Shown here: in pieces, positions 55,061 through 63,426 of the stretch | Layout of the letters: every line of letters starts with the position of its first letter | How positions within the stretch are numbered: the stretch's first letter is position 1 | NCBI RefSeq assembly: GCF_030264295.1 | Contig: NZ_CP127173.1 | Span: 7,447,501-7,511,500 of the forward strand | Reading direction: 5' to 3' | DNA: 64,000 nucleotides | From: Amycolatopsis nalaikhensis | GTDB taxonomy: Bacteria > Actinomycetota > Actinomycetes > Mycobacteriales > Pseudonocardiaceae | Notes under the pieces: model-generated | What the model saw: the letters and a program-made list of their open reading frames with translations, nothing else | Told to the model about the DNA's origin: nothing | Database searches by the model: none | Position numbers and translations under genes: made by a program

Positions 55061-55078
55061 TGCCAACAGTTGTTGGCA
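55061..55078. promoter_or_regulatory. TetR operator 2
   Basis: TGCCAACA-GT-TGTTGGCA, a perfect palindrome sharing the CAACA core with operator 1, 17 bp before the monooxygenase start. Confidence 0.7.
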
Positions 55079-55095
55079 AACTCGGAGGTGCCGCC

Positions 55096-56250
55096 ATGTC
55101 CCTGCCCGCCCGTACCGATGTGCTCGTCGTCGGAGCCGGTCCCGCCGGGCTCGCCGCCGCGATCGCGCTGGCCGACGCCGGGGTCGACTTCGTGCTGGTC
55201 GACCGCCAGGCCGAAGGTGCGAACACCTCGCGGGCCTGCGTGGTGCACGCCCGCACGCTGGAGGTGCTGGCCGAGCTCGGCGTCACCGACCGCCTGAAGG
55301 AGCTGGGTGTCGTGGTTCCGACGTTCACCGTCCGCGACGGCGCCGCGGTCCTCGCCCGAGTGCCCTTCGCCGGGCTGCCCACCGACTACCCGTACACGCT
55401 GATGGTGCCGCAGGACCGCACCGAGGCCGTGCTGCTGGCGCGGCTGCGCGAGGCGGGCGGCGACGTCCACCGCCCGGTCGAGGTGACGGCCGTCGCCGGG
55501 GACGCGACCGGGGTCACCGTCACGACGTCAGCCGGCACCGTGCGCGCGAAGTACGTCATCGGTGCCGACGGCATGCACAGCCGCGTGCGCGACGAAGCGG
55601 GCATCGGGTTCACCGGCGCCACCTACGCCGAGTCGTTCGTGCTGGCCGACGTCCGGATGAGCTGGCCGCTGGACCGCGAAGAGGTCAGCCTGCACCTGTC
55701 GCCGGAGGGCGTCACGGTGGTCGCGCCGCTGCCCGGCGCGGCCGACCGCTACCGCGTGGTCGCCACGGTCGCCGAGGCCCCCGAACGCCCCGGCGTCGCC
55801 GACATCCAGTCCATTGTGGACGCGCGCGGCCCGGAGGGCGCCCGGACGCGGGTCACCGAAGTCCTGTGGAGCTCGCGGTTCCGCGTGCACCACCGGGTCG
55901 CCGACCACTACCGCGCCGGTCGCGTCCTGCTGGCGGGCGACGCGGCCCACGTCCACAGCCCGGCCGGCGGCCAGGGCATGAACACGGGCATCCAGGACGC
56001 CGTCGAGCTGGGCCGCCTGCTGGCCAGGGTGGTCGCGGGGGAGCCGGACGCGCTCCTGGACACCTACGAGGCCAAGCGGCGTCCGGTGGCCACCGAGGTG
56101 GTGGCGTTCACCGACCGCATGACGCGGATGGCGACGCTGCGCCCGCGCGTCGCCCGGGTGCTGCGCAACTCGGTGATGAAGCTGGCGTTCTCGCTGCCGC
56201 CGGTGCGGGCGAAGCTGGCGTACCGGCTGGCGGAGCTGGCCGCCCGCTGA
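55096..56250 (+). CDS. FAD-dependent monooxygenase (aromatic hydroxylase type)
   Basis: A 384-residue flavoprotein: GAGPAGLAAAIALADAGVDF at the N-terminus, VIGADGMHSRVR, and LLAGDAAHVHSPAGGQGMNT. These are the three standard FAD/NADPH motifs of the PHBH class. The C-terminal thioredoxin-like domain of larger phenol hydroxylases is absent. ATG 55096 has GGAGGTGCC. Controlled by the divergent TetR through the two CAACA palindromes; such pairs usually detoxify a xenobiotic or antibiotic that is also the TetR ligand. Confidence 0.88.
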   Translation: MSLPARTDVLVVGAGPAGLAAAIALADAGVDFVLVDRQAEGANTSRACVVHARTLEVLAELGVTDRLKELGVVVPTFTVRDGAAVLARVPFAGLPTDYPYTLMVPQDRTEAVLLARLREAGGDVHRPVEVTAVAGDATGVTVTTSAGTVRAKYVIGADGMHSRVRDEAGIGFTGATYAESFVLADVRMSWPLDREEVSLHLSPEGVTVVAPLPGAADRYRVVATVAEAPERPGVADIQSIVDARGPEGARTRVTEVLWSSRFRVHHRVADHYRAGRVLLAGDAAHVHSPAGGQGMNTGIQDAVELGRLLARVVAGEPDALLDTYEAKRRPVATEVVAFTDRMTRMATLRPRVARVLRNSVMKLAFSLPPVRAKLAYRLAELAAR

Positions 56251-56264
56251 CCGCCCACCGGAGG

Positions 56265-56317
56265 TCGTGAATGAGTCATTCAGGACCTCCGAAGACCTGA
56301 ATGAGTCATTCAAGACG
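56265..56317. repeat. Palindromic intergenic repeat (TGAATGAGTCATTCA type)
   Basis: GTGAATGAGTCATTCAGG and CCTGAATGAGTCATTCAAGAC around ACCTCCGAAGA, between the convergent monooxygenase and GNAT genes. Same spacer and near-identical arms as 1952-2000. Confidence 0.85.
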
Positions 56318-56818
56318 TCAGCGGGCGGGGTGCCGGATGCCGAGCCACTGCTCGGCGCCGTACTCCTCGTACCGCCTCACCTCGGCGAACCCCAGCTTCG
56401 CGGCGAGCCGCAGCGACGCCGTGTTCGCCGTCTGGGTGCGCAGCGCCACCGGCTCGCCGGGCCGGGCGGACGCGAACCAGTCCAGCGCCGCCGCGCACGC
56501 CTCCGCCGCGTACCCGTGCCCCCACGCCGCAGGCAGGAACAGGTAGCCGATCCCGGTCTCCCCGTCCTCGCTCCGGTCGAGGGTGACCATGCCGATCATC
56601 GCGCCGTCGAGCTCCACCGCGAACGACCCGAACCGGCGGCCCGGCACCTCGGGCACCGCGGCTTCGACCTCGGCACGCGGCCGGGACCCACCGATGTACG
56701 TGCCCACTTCCGGCGAGGCGAACAGCTCGACGTAGGTGGCGCGGTCGCGGGCTTCGGACTCGCGCAGCACGAGCCGCTCGGTCCGGATCGGGGCGGGCGG
56801 CCAGGTCACGCCGGCCAA
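56318..56818 (-). CDS. GNAT family N-acetyltransferase
   Basis: A 166-residue acetyltransferase of the RimJ/RimL type: IRTERLVLRESEARDRATYV, IGYLFLPAAWGHGYAAEACA (acetyl-CoA loop) and NTASLRLAAKLGFAEVRRYE. Transfers an acetyl group from acetyl-CoA to a protein N-terminus or small amine. Upstream of it on the same strand, 12 bp away, ends the monooxygenase-operon activator. Confidence 0.87.
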   Translation of the reverse strand: MAGVTWPPAPIRTERLVLRESEARDRATYVELFASPEVGTYIGGSRPRAEVEAAVPEVPGRRFGSFAVELDGAMIGMVTLDRSEDGETGIGYLFLPAAWGHGYAAEACAAALDWFASARPGEPVALRTQTANTASLRLAAKLGFAEVRRYEEYGAEQWLGIRHPAR

Positions 56819-56830
56819 CCTAGCGCACGG

Positions 56831-58624
56831 TCAGCGGGCCGGGGGCACGATCCCGTACTCGTGGATCTTGCGGTAGATCGTCGCCCGCGAGATCCCCAGC
56901 AGCTTCGCCGCCCGGACCTTGTTGCCGTCGGCGTCCTCCAGGCACCGCACGATCGCGTCGCGCTCGATCGACTCGAAGCGGTTCAGCGGGCGGCGCGTCA
57001 CCGCGTGGAACTCCGCCGGAAGGTCGCCCGGCCGGATCGTGCCCGCCCGGCGGCGCTGGGCCACCGCCTTGAGGACCCGGTAGAGCTGTCCGGTGTTGCC
57101 CGGCCACTCCGCCCGCATCAGCAGGTGCAGTGCCGCGGCCGAACAGGTGAGCCTGCCGCCGTAGCCGAGCTTGCTCAGCACCAGCGGGACCAGCTCCGCG
57201 AGGTCCTCGACGTGGTGGCGCAGCGGCGGCACCCGGACCGTGCGCGGGAACGCCTTCAGCAGCTCGGCCAGCGCGGGCTCGGTCTCGGCTTCCGGCACGA
57301 GCGTGAGCACCACCCACGGCGCGTCGGCGCGCTCCCGCAGCTGGCGCAGCACCCCGGCCAGCGTGTTCGCCGCCGGCGCCGAAAGCCGGTCCGCGTGGCG
57401 GATCACCAGGGTGCGGATCGGGGCTTCGGCGTGTTCGCGCAGCAGCACGTCCCAGTCCTGGGTGCCCGGGGCGTCCACGGTCAGCAGCCGGGCCGCCGGG
57501 TGGTGGCGCTGGTGCAGGCCCTTCGCCAGGGTCAGCTTGCCGGTGCCCGGCTCGCCCTCCAGCGCGATCCACTCGCCGCGCTGGTGACCGGTGTCGAGGT
57601 CGTACCCGCTGCGCAGCCACAGCGGCGCCGAGCCGACCACGCCCGGCAGGTACATCGGCAGCATCGGCGTCGGTGCCGCGAGGGTCTCGTCCGCCTCGAT
57701 CAGCTTCACCGACAGCACGCCGCCCGCCGTGTCGGACTCGCGCTGGCCGGGGACGCGGCGGCAGAACACGCGTACGCGCAGCCCGCTCGACAGCGCGAGC
57801 GTCGCCGGGGTCCGCCGTCCCTCCGCCAGTGCCTCGGTGGCGTGCCCGAGCAGCACCGACTGGTCGGCCGGGTCGAGCAGCTGCCGGGCCCGGTCGTTCA
57901 TCATCACGATGTCGTCGTTGAACGCCAGCACGATGCCCGTCCAGCGGCGGCAGGTCTGCAGGTAGGCCTGGAAGAGGATCATCTCCCGCAGATCGCTGTG
58001 CCGCAGCAGGGCTTGGCGGATCTGCTCGGCCGTCGAGCGGGCCAGCGCGATGAGCAGCCCGCCGGCGTCCCGGTACCAGCAGGTGAGGTCGACCGCGCCG
58101 ATCTTCTTGCCGGAGATCGGGTGGTGGATCGGGACGCCGGCGCAGGCCAGGTTCTCCAGGTGCTCGGCGTAGTGCTCGTGGCCGAACACTGCCGTCGCGC
58201 GGCCGTCCTCCAGTGCCGTGCCGATGCCGTTGGTCCCGACGGACTGCTCGCCGTAGCTGAACCCGGGCACGAGCTCGACGCGCTCGAGGTGGCGGCGCAG
58301 GTCGGCGTCGCCGGTCCGCTGGGTCAGCACGACGCCGTTCGGGTCGGTGAGGATGAGGCTGATCGGCTGGCCCTCGAACTGCTCGCCCAGCTTGTGCAGC
58401 ACCGGTTCCGCGCCGCGCATCAGCGGGATGTCGAGGTTCTGGTCGCCGAGGTAGAGCGGGTCGATCCGCTCGGCCTGGACCTGGAACTCGCGCGAGCGCC
58501 GCCACGAGGCCAGGATCGTCTGGCGGACCGATCCGGGCGGGACCGGTTCGGCGGTCAGGAAGCGCACCCGGGTGCGGGCGAGCTCGTCGTCGGCGAGCAG
58601 GGCTCCGGGCGCGATGTCGTCCAC
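56831..58624 (-). CDS. AcoR/MimR-like activator of the monooxygenase operon
   Basis: A 597-residue regulator built like a sigma-54 enhancer-binding protein. GAF-type sensor domain (about residues 55-210, SVRQTILASWRRS, GFSYGEQSVGTNGIGTAL), PAS-like segment, AAA+ domain with Walker A EGEPGTGKLTLAKG, and C-terminal Fis-type HTH (CLEDADGNKVRAAKLLGISR). The GAFTGA loop and a clear Walker B are missing, so it probably does not drive sigma-54, fitting actinomycetes, which lack that factor. GTG 58624 follows CTGGAGGTCAC. The GTCTCA-N3-TGAGAC sites at 58713 and 59013 are probable binding sites. Confidence 0.84.
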   Translation of the reverse strand: MDDIAPGALLADDELARTRVRFLTAEPVPPGSVRQTILASWRRSREFQVQAERIDPLYLGDQNLDIPLMRGAEPVLHKLGEQFEGQPISLILTDPNGVVLTQRTGDADLRRHLERVELVPGFSYGEQSVGTNGIGTALEDGRATAVFGHEHYAEHLENLACAGVPIHHPISGKKIGAVDLTCWYRDAGGLLIALARSTAEQIRQALLRHSDLREMILFQAYLQTCRRWTGIVLAFNDDIVMMNDRARQLLDPADQSVLLGHATEALAEGRRTPATLALSSGLRVRVFCRRVPGQRESDTAGGVLSVKLIEADETLAAPTPMLPMYLPGVVGSAPLWLRSGYDLDTGHQRGEWIALEGEPGTGKLTLAKGLHQRHHPAARLLTVDAPGTQDWDVLLREHAEAPIRTLVIRHADRLSAPAANTLAGVLRQLRERADAPWVVLTLVPEAETEPALAELLKAFPRTVRVPPLRHHVEDLAELVPLVLSKLGYGGRLTCSAAALHLLMRAEWPGNTGQLYRVLKAVAQRRRAGTIRPGDLPAEFHAVTRRPLNRFESIERDAIVRCLEDADGNKVRAAKLLGISRATIYRKIHEYGIVPPAR

Positions 58625-58712
58625 GTGACCTCCAGCTTCCCGCGGCCCACGTGGGTGCGGGCACACCCGTTGTGCCGCCCGTCCAGCCTAGAACCGCCCG
58701 CTCCGCCGCGGT

Positions 58713-58727
58713 GTCTCAAATTGAGAC
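58713..58727. promoter_or_regulatory. Putative activator binding site 1
   Basis: GTCTCA-AAT-TGAGAC, a 6-3-6 palindrome in the divergent gap between the activator gene and the small gene at 58762. The same form recurs exactly 300 bp away. Confidence 0.65.
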
Positions 58728-58761
58728 GCTCCCGCTCCCGCGGCGGCGGTGCGATGAGGTC

Positions 58762-59001
58762 ATGGCCGCCGAAACGTACAACCCGTGGACGATCGTCAAC
58801 CTGGTCTTCACCCACCTGGCGGAGCAGGGACTGCACCCGACCCTTGGCGGGGAGGGTCATCCCGGTGAGCCCGCCGCGGCACTGCTGCGGGCCCTCGGGA
58901 TCACGCCGACCGTCGAGGGCGACGCGCGCGTGCAAGCCGGGATCCACGACGAGCTCGCCGCGCTGCGGGCCCGGATGCTCGGCTCGGGCGAAACGCCCTG
59001 A
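58762..59001 (+). CDS. Small protein leading the monooxygenase operon
   Basis: A 79-residue soluble protein (MAAETYNPWTIVNLVFTHLA, LHPTLGGEGHPGEPAAALLRAL, DARVQAGIHDELAALRARML), mainly helical. I do not recognise a family. It lies between the two GTCTCA palindromes and 103 bp before prmA. Its position suggests it is induced with the monooxygenase, possibly as an assembly or regulatory factor. Only a weak GAGGT precedes the ATG. Confidence 0.65.
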   Translation: MAAETYNPWTIVNLVFTHLAEQGLHPTLGGEGHPGEPAAALLRALGITPTVEGDARVQAGIHDELAALRARMLGSGETP

Positions 59002-59012
59002 GCAGCGGTTCT

Positions 59013-59027
59013 GTCTCAGATTGAGAC
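59013..59027. promoter_or_regulatory. Putative activator binding site 2
   Basis: GTCTCA-GAT-TGAGAC, matching site 1 apart from the central bases, 77 bp before the prmA start codon. Confidence 0.65.
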
Positions 59028-59104
59028 CCGCGTCACTCTCGCGCGCCCCTTCAATGGTCAACGCAGGACGCCCCGGGCGGCGAGCCACGGAGAAGGAGTG
59101 ATCC

Positions 59105-60757
59105 ATGAGTCGCCAGAGTGTGGCGAAAGCCCACCAGAAGATCCAGGAACTGTCGTGGGAACCGGCGTACCACACCCCGGTTTCGCACTACGGGACCGAC
59201 TACACCTTCCAGAAGGCCAAGAAGAAGGACCCGCTCAAGCAGGTCCTCCGCTCGTACTTCCCGATGCAGGAGGAGAAGGACCACCGGGTCTACGGCGCCG
59301 AGGACGGCGCGATCCGCGGCAACATGTTCCGCCAGGTCCAGGAACGCTGGCTGGAGTGGCAGAAGCTGTTCCTGAGCATCATCCCGCTGCCGGAGATCTC
59401 GGCCGCGCGGGCGATGCCGCTGCTGTTCCGCACGGTCCCCAACCCGGAACTGCACAACGGCCAGGCCATCCAGATGATCGACGAGGTCCGCCACTCGACG
59501 ATCCAGCAGAACCTCAAGCGCCTGTACATGCAGAACTACATCGACCCGGCGGGCTTCAACTCGAGCCTGCGCAACTTCCAGAACGACTACTGCGGCACCA
59601 TCGGCCGCCAGTTCGCCGAAGGCTTCATCACCGGTGACGCCATCACCGCGGCGAGCATCTACCTGACCATCGTGGCGGAAACGGCGTTCACCAACACGCT
59701 GTTCGTCGCCATGCCCGCCGAAGCCGCCGCCAACGGCGACTACCTGCTGCCCACGGTGTTCCACTCGGTGCAGTCCGACGAGTCCCGCCACATCAGCAAC
59801 GGGTACGCGACCCTGCTGATGGCCCTGTCGGACGAGAGCAACCACCAGCTGCTCGAACGCGACCTGCGGTACGCGTGGTGGAACAACCACGCCGTCGTCG
59901 ACGCCGCGATCGGCACGTTCATCGAGTACGGCACGAAGGACCGCCGCAAGGACCGCGAAAGCTACGCGGAGATGTGGCGCCGCTGGATCTACGACGACTA
60001 CTACCGCTCGTACCTGGTACCGCTCGAGAAGTACGGCCTCGTCATCCCGCACGACCTCATCGAGGAAGCCTGGAACCGGATCTGGAACAAGGGCTACGTC
60101 CACGAGGTCGCGCAGTTCTTCGCCACCGGGTGGCTCGCCAACTACTGGCGCATCGACCCGATGACCGACGAGGACTTCGAGTGGTTCGAGTACAAGTACC
60201 CGGGCTGGTACGACAAGTACGGCAAGTGGTGGGAGAACTACGCCCGCCTCGCGACGCCGAACGGGCACCACCCGATCGTCGCCGAAGACGTCGACTACGT
60301 GTACCCGCACCGCTGCTGGACGTGCATGGTGCCGTGCCTCATCCGCGAGGACATGGTGGTCGACGAGGTCGACGGCCAGCACCGCACGTACTGCTCGGAG
60401 ACGTGCCGCTGGACCGACGCCGAGGCGTTCCGGCCCACCTACCAGGGCCGCAACACCCCGAACATGGGCCAGCTGGTCGGCGCCCGCGAGTGGGAGACGC
60501 TCTACCACGGCTGGAACTGGGCCGACGTCGTCTCCGACATGGGCTTCGTCCGCGACGACGGCAAGACCATGGTCGCCCAGCCGCACCTGAACCTGGACCC
60601 GAAGAAGATGTGGACGCTCGACCACCTGCGCCGGATGCCCGAGGTGCAGTCGCCGAACGTGCTGCTCAACCAGATGACCGACGCCGAGCGCGCCGCGTTC
60701 GTCGCCGACTACAACCGCCAGGGCCCGGCCGGGCGCCCGGCACCGCAGCAGGCCTGA
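59105..60757 (+). CDS. prmA: Propane-type monooxygenase hydroxylase large subunit
   Basis: A 550-residue catalytic subunit of a soluble di-iron monooxygenase of the PrmABCD/MimABCD group, inserting oxygen into propane, related alkanes, ketones or phenols. The four-helix bundle iron ligands are E97 (PLPEIS), E127 and H130 (DEVRH), E192 (VAETAF), and E226 and H229 (DESRH). A cysteine-rich segment follows near residue 400 (HRCWTCMVPCLI, TYCSETCRW), as in this subgroup. ATG 59105 has AAGGAG. It heads prmA-B-C-D. Cytoplasmic complex with PrmC; electrons come from PrmB. Confidence 0.92.
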   Translation: MSRQSVAKAHQKIQELSWEPAYHTPVSHYGTDYTFQKAKKKDPLKQVLRSYFPMQEEKDHRVYGAEDGAIRGNMFRQVQERWLEWQKLFLSIIPLPEISAARAMPLLFRTVPNPELHNGQAIQMIDEVRHSTIQQNLKRLYMQNYIDPAGFNSSLRNFQNDYCGTIGRQFAEGFITGDAITAASIYLTIVAETAFTNTLFVAMPAEAAANGDYLLPTVFHSVQSDESRHISNGYATLLMALSDESNHQLLERDLRYAWWNNHAVVDAAIGTFIEYGTKDRRKDRESYAEMWRRWIYDDYYRSYLVPLEKYGLVIPHDLIEEAWNRIWNKGYVHEVAQFFATGWLANYWRIDPMTDEDFEWFEYKYPGWYDKYGKWWENYARLATPNGHHPIVAEDVDYVYPHRCWTCMVPCLIREDMVVDEVDGQHRTYCSETCRWTDAEAFRPTYQGRNTPNMGQLVGAREWETLYHGWNWADVVSDMGFVRDDGKTMVAQPHLNLDPKKMWTLDHLRRMPEVQSPNVLLNQMTDAERAAFVADYNRQGPAGRPAPQQA

Positions 60758-60770
60758 GACGGGGCCCGGC

Positions 60771-61862
60771 ATGGCCGAGAAGCACCGCGTCCGGTTCGAA
60801 CCGGTCGGCATCGAGATCGACGTCGCCGAGGACACCACGATCCTGCGCGCCGCCGCCGAGCAGGGCGTCATGCTCATGCACGGCTGCAAGGAAGGGCAGT
60901 GCGCGGCGTGCAAGTCGTTCATCCTCGACGGCGACGACGTCGAACACGACCGGTATTCGACCTTCGCGCTCCCGGACTACGAAAAGGAGGAAGGGTTCAC
61001 CCTGCTGTGCCGGGCGCACGCCTACGAGGACCTGACGATCGAGCTCCTCAACTACGACGAGGAGATGATCCAGTCCGGGCTGCCGATCCAGGAGGCCGAA
61101 GCCGAGGTCGTCGCCAACGACCCCGTCACCCACGACCTGCGGCACCTCGTCGTCCGGCTGGACCGGGAGCTGAAGTTCTTCCCCGGCCAGTACCTGGACT
61201 TCGAGGTGCCCGGGACGGGGGAGACGCGGTCGTTCTCGATGGCCAACACCTCGGCGCGCGACGGGCTGCTGGAGTTCGTCATCAAGGTCTACCCCGACGG
61301 GTTGTTCTCCCGGTTCCTGGCCACCGAAGTCGCGGTCGGCGACCGGCTCCGGGTGACCGGCCCGTTCGGGGTGTTCACCCTCCGGGACAACCCGGGCGCG
61401 GACCTGGTCTTCGTCGGCGGCGGCGCCGGGATGGCCCCGATCCTGTCGCTGCTGCGGTCCATGGCCGAGCGCGGCCTCGACCGGAAGGCGGTCTTCTACT
61501 ACGGCGCCCGCCGCCGCCACGACCTCTGCTTCGAGGCGGAGCTGCGGGCGCTCGAGGAGAAGCTGCCGAACTTCCGTTACGTACCAGCGCTTTCCGAGCC
61601 GGGAGACGACGGCTGGGACGGCGAGGCCGGCCTGATCACCGACGTCCTGCGCCGGGCTGCGTCTGTTCCGGGGCTTCGCCCCGGGCCGGGGGCTCCGCCA
61701 CCCGGACCCCCGAAGGATGGGGGCCTCGACCTGACGGGAGCCGACGCCTACGTCTGCGGCCCGCCGCCGATGGTGGAAGCCGCGCTGGAACTGCTGCCCG
61801 CGCTCGGCGTCGCCGACAAGCGCGTCTTCTACGACAAGTTCACCACCACGGGCGAAGGGTAA
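60771..61862 (+). CDS. prmB: Propane-type monooxygenase reductase (with in-frame repeat insert)
   Basis: A 363-residue NADH reductase. N-terminal plant-type [2Fe-2S] ferredoxin domain with C39, C44, C47 and C80, FAD-binding RSFSMAN and NAD-binding FVGGGAGMAPILSLLRS. Between ITDVLRR and the conserved DLTGADAYVCGPPPM, about 23-25 extra residues (AASVPGLRPGPGAPPPGPPK) are encoded by a GC-rich palindromic repeat (61656-61730), not typical of the family. The frame is kept, so the enzyme may still work. Starts 13 bp after prmA; followed by prmC after 7 bp. Confidence 0.9.
   Translation: MAEKHRVRFEPVGIEIDVAEDTTILRAAAEQGVMLMHGCKEGQCAACKSFILDGDDVEHDRYSTFALPDYEKEEGFTLLCRAHAYEDLTIELLNYDEEMIQSGLPIQEAEAEVVANDPVTHDLRHLVVRLDRELKFFPGQYLDFEVPGTGETRSFSMANTSARDGLLEFVIKVYPDGLFSRFLATEVAVGDRLRVTGPFGVFTLRDNPGADLVFVGGGAGMAPILSLLRSMAERGLDRKAVFYYGARRRHDLCFEAELRALEEKLPNFRYVPALSEPGDDGWDGEAGLITDVLRRAASVPGLRPGPGAPPPGPPKDGGLDLTGADAYVCGPPPMVEAALELLPALGVADKRVFYDKFTTTGEG
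61656..61730. repeat. GC-rich palindromic repeat inserted within prmB
   Basis: Contains CCGGGGC-TTC-GCCCCGG (61668-61684) followed by GGGGGCTCC...GGACCCCC. This is an intergenic-type actinomycete hairpin sequence in the middle of a coding region; the codons it adds are nearly all Pro, Gly and Ala. Confidence 0.65.
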
Positions 61863-61869
61863 GGAACCC

Positions 61870-63039
61870 ATGACAGCCACCCAAGAACGCAGCGTGCCGA
61901 AGCCGGCGTTCACCGACGCCGAAGCGGGCGCGAAGGTCTTCCCGGACTCCAATGCCCGCCAGTACAACTACTTCACCCCGGCCAAGCGCAAGCAGAGCCA
62001 CTACGAAGACGTCACCGTCGAGGTCCAGCCCGACCCGCGGCACTACCTGTCCCAGGGCTGGCTCTACGCCTTCGCCGACGGCAAGGCCGGGTACCCGCTG
62101 GAGTGGACCGCGCTGAAGGCGTGGGGCTCGGACCGCCCGGTGCCCGAACGCAGCCCCGGCTCCGGCGGCAAGGGCTACGACTGGCCCGCCCACGGCTGGC
62201 ACGAGTTCCGCGACCCCAACGAAGAGTGGGAGCTCACCCTCTACCGCTACAACGCGAACGTCGTGCGCCAGCTGAACCAGAACATCGACGCCGCCCGCCA
62301 GGCCAAGGCGTTCGAGCAGTGGAACCGCAACTGGGTCGAGTTCGTCGCCAAGCACGTCGGCGCGTGGATGCACGTCGACCACGGCCTGGGGCTGTACTTG
62401 TTCGCCAACGCGAACCGCCGCGCGCCGACGAACATGCACAACAACGCGATCTCGGTGAACAGCATGCACCGGATCCGCGCGGCACAGGACCTGGCGCTGT
62501 ACAACCTGACGCTGACCGAGGAGATCGACGGCTTCGACGGCACGGCCCACCTGACCACCTGGAACGAGGACCCGGCCTGGCAGGGCGTGCGCGAGACCGC
62601 CGAGCAGCTGACCGGGATCTGGGACTGGGGCGAAGCGATCTTCGCCGCCAACATCGTCTTCGAGCCCCTCGTCGGCGAGCTGTTCCGCAGCAACCTCGTC
62701 CAGCAGGCCGCGCCGGCCAACGGCGACTTCGTGACGCCGACGCTGATCGGTGCCGAGGAGTTCGACTTCTCCGAACGCGACCTCCGCTACACGAAACCGA
62801 TGTTCGACCTGCTGGTCAACGACAAGGAGTTCGCCGACCACAACAAGGCCCTGCTGCAGAAGTGGCTGCAGGACTGGGTGCCGCGCTGCATCGCCGCCGC
62901 CCGGGCGCTGCAGCCGCTGTGGTCGCAGCCCGACGCCAAGCCGATCCGGTTCGAGGACGGACTCGACCGGGTGAAGAGCCGGTTCGCCGGAATCCTGTCC
63001 GAATTGGGCCTCAAGGCACCTGAGGAGCTGGGCCAGTGA
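61870..63039 (+). CDS. prmC: Propane-type monooxygenase hydroxylase small subunit
   Basis: A 389-residue beta subunit of the hydroxylase, a structural homologue of the large subunit without a working iron site: KVFPDSNARQYNYFTPAKRK near the start, GWHEFRDPNEEWELTLYRYN, and NRRAPTNMHNNAISVNSMHR. It pairs with PrmA in the alpha2beta2 hydroxylase. ATG 61870 after AAGGAACC. Its stop overlaps the PrmD start (GTGA). Confidence 0.91.
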   Translation: MTATQERSVPKPAFTDAEAGAKVFPDSNARQYNYFTPAKRKQSHYEDVTVEVQPDPRHYLSQGWLYAFADGKAGYPLEWTALKAWGSDRPVPERSPGSGGKGYDWPAHGWHEFRDPNEEWELTLYRYNANVVRQLNQNIDAARQAKAFEQWNRNWVEFVAKHVGAWMHVDHGLGLYLFANANRRAPTNMHNNAISVNSMHRIRAAQDLALYNLTLTEEIDGFDGTAHLTTWNEDPAWQGVRETAEQLTGIWDWGEAIFAANIVFEPLVGELFRSNLVQQAAPANGDFVTPTLIGAEEFDFSERDLRYTKPMFDLLVNDKEFADHNKALLQKWLQDWVPRCIAAARALQPLWSQPDAKPIRFEDGLDRVKSRFAGILSELGLKAPEELGQ

Positions 63040-63407
63040 CTGTTTTCAAGACCGCGGAAAGCCCGTTCAAGGCCGACAACAGCGCGTCCAACATGTGCGG
63101 CTTCACCCTGATGAACAACCAGGTGGGCGCCATCGTCGCGGAGGTCATGGGGACGAAGGACAACGTCACCATCACGCCGCTGCCCTCGATGATCCGGGTC
63201 GACGCGGTCGGCCGCATGGACGTCGTCTACGCCGAGGTCGACGAGGCCGCGGGCGAGGAAGAGGGCTGGTTCAACGCGGCCGAGTTCGAGGAGAGCATGT
63301 CCACCCACTACGGGCGGATGATCCACGAAGACGACCGCACGATCATGTTCGCCAACCCGGAGGACGCGGCCGAGTACCTCGACTTCGACCTCAAGCCGAT
63401 CAAGTAA
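63036..63407 (+). CDS. prmD: Propane-type monooxygenase coupling protein
   Basis: A 123-residue cofactor-free effector of the MmoB/DmpM family (SNMCGFTLMNNQVGAIVAEV, TPLPSMIRVDAVGRMDVVYA, GRMIHEDDRTIMFANPEDAA). It binds the hydroxylase and tunes its reactivity. GTG start at 63036 overlaps the prmC stop, so it is translationally coupled. A palindromic element follows it and may weaken read-through to the amidohydrolase. Confidence 0.91.
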   Translation: MTVFKTAESPFKADNSASNMCGFTLMNNQVGAIVAEVMGTKDNVTITPLPSMIRVDAVGRMDVVYAEVDEAAGEEEGWFNAAEFEESMSTHYGRMIHEDDRTIMFANPEDAAEYLDFDLKPIK

Positions 63408-63426
63408 CCCGGTCCCGGCCCGACCG

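Noticed and set aside
59028..59104. Sigma-54 (-24/-12) promoter before prmA
   Set aside because: No GG-N10-GC box was found, the regulator lacks GAFTGA, and actinomycetes lack sigma-54.
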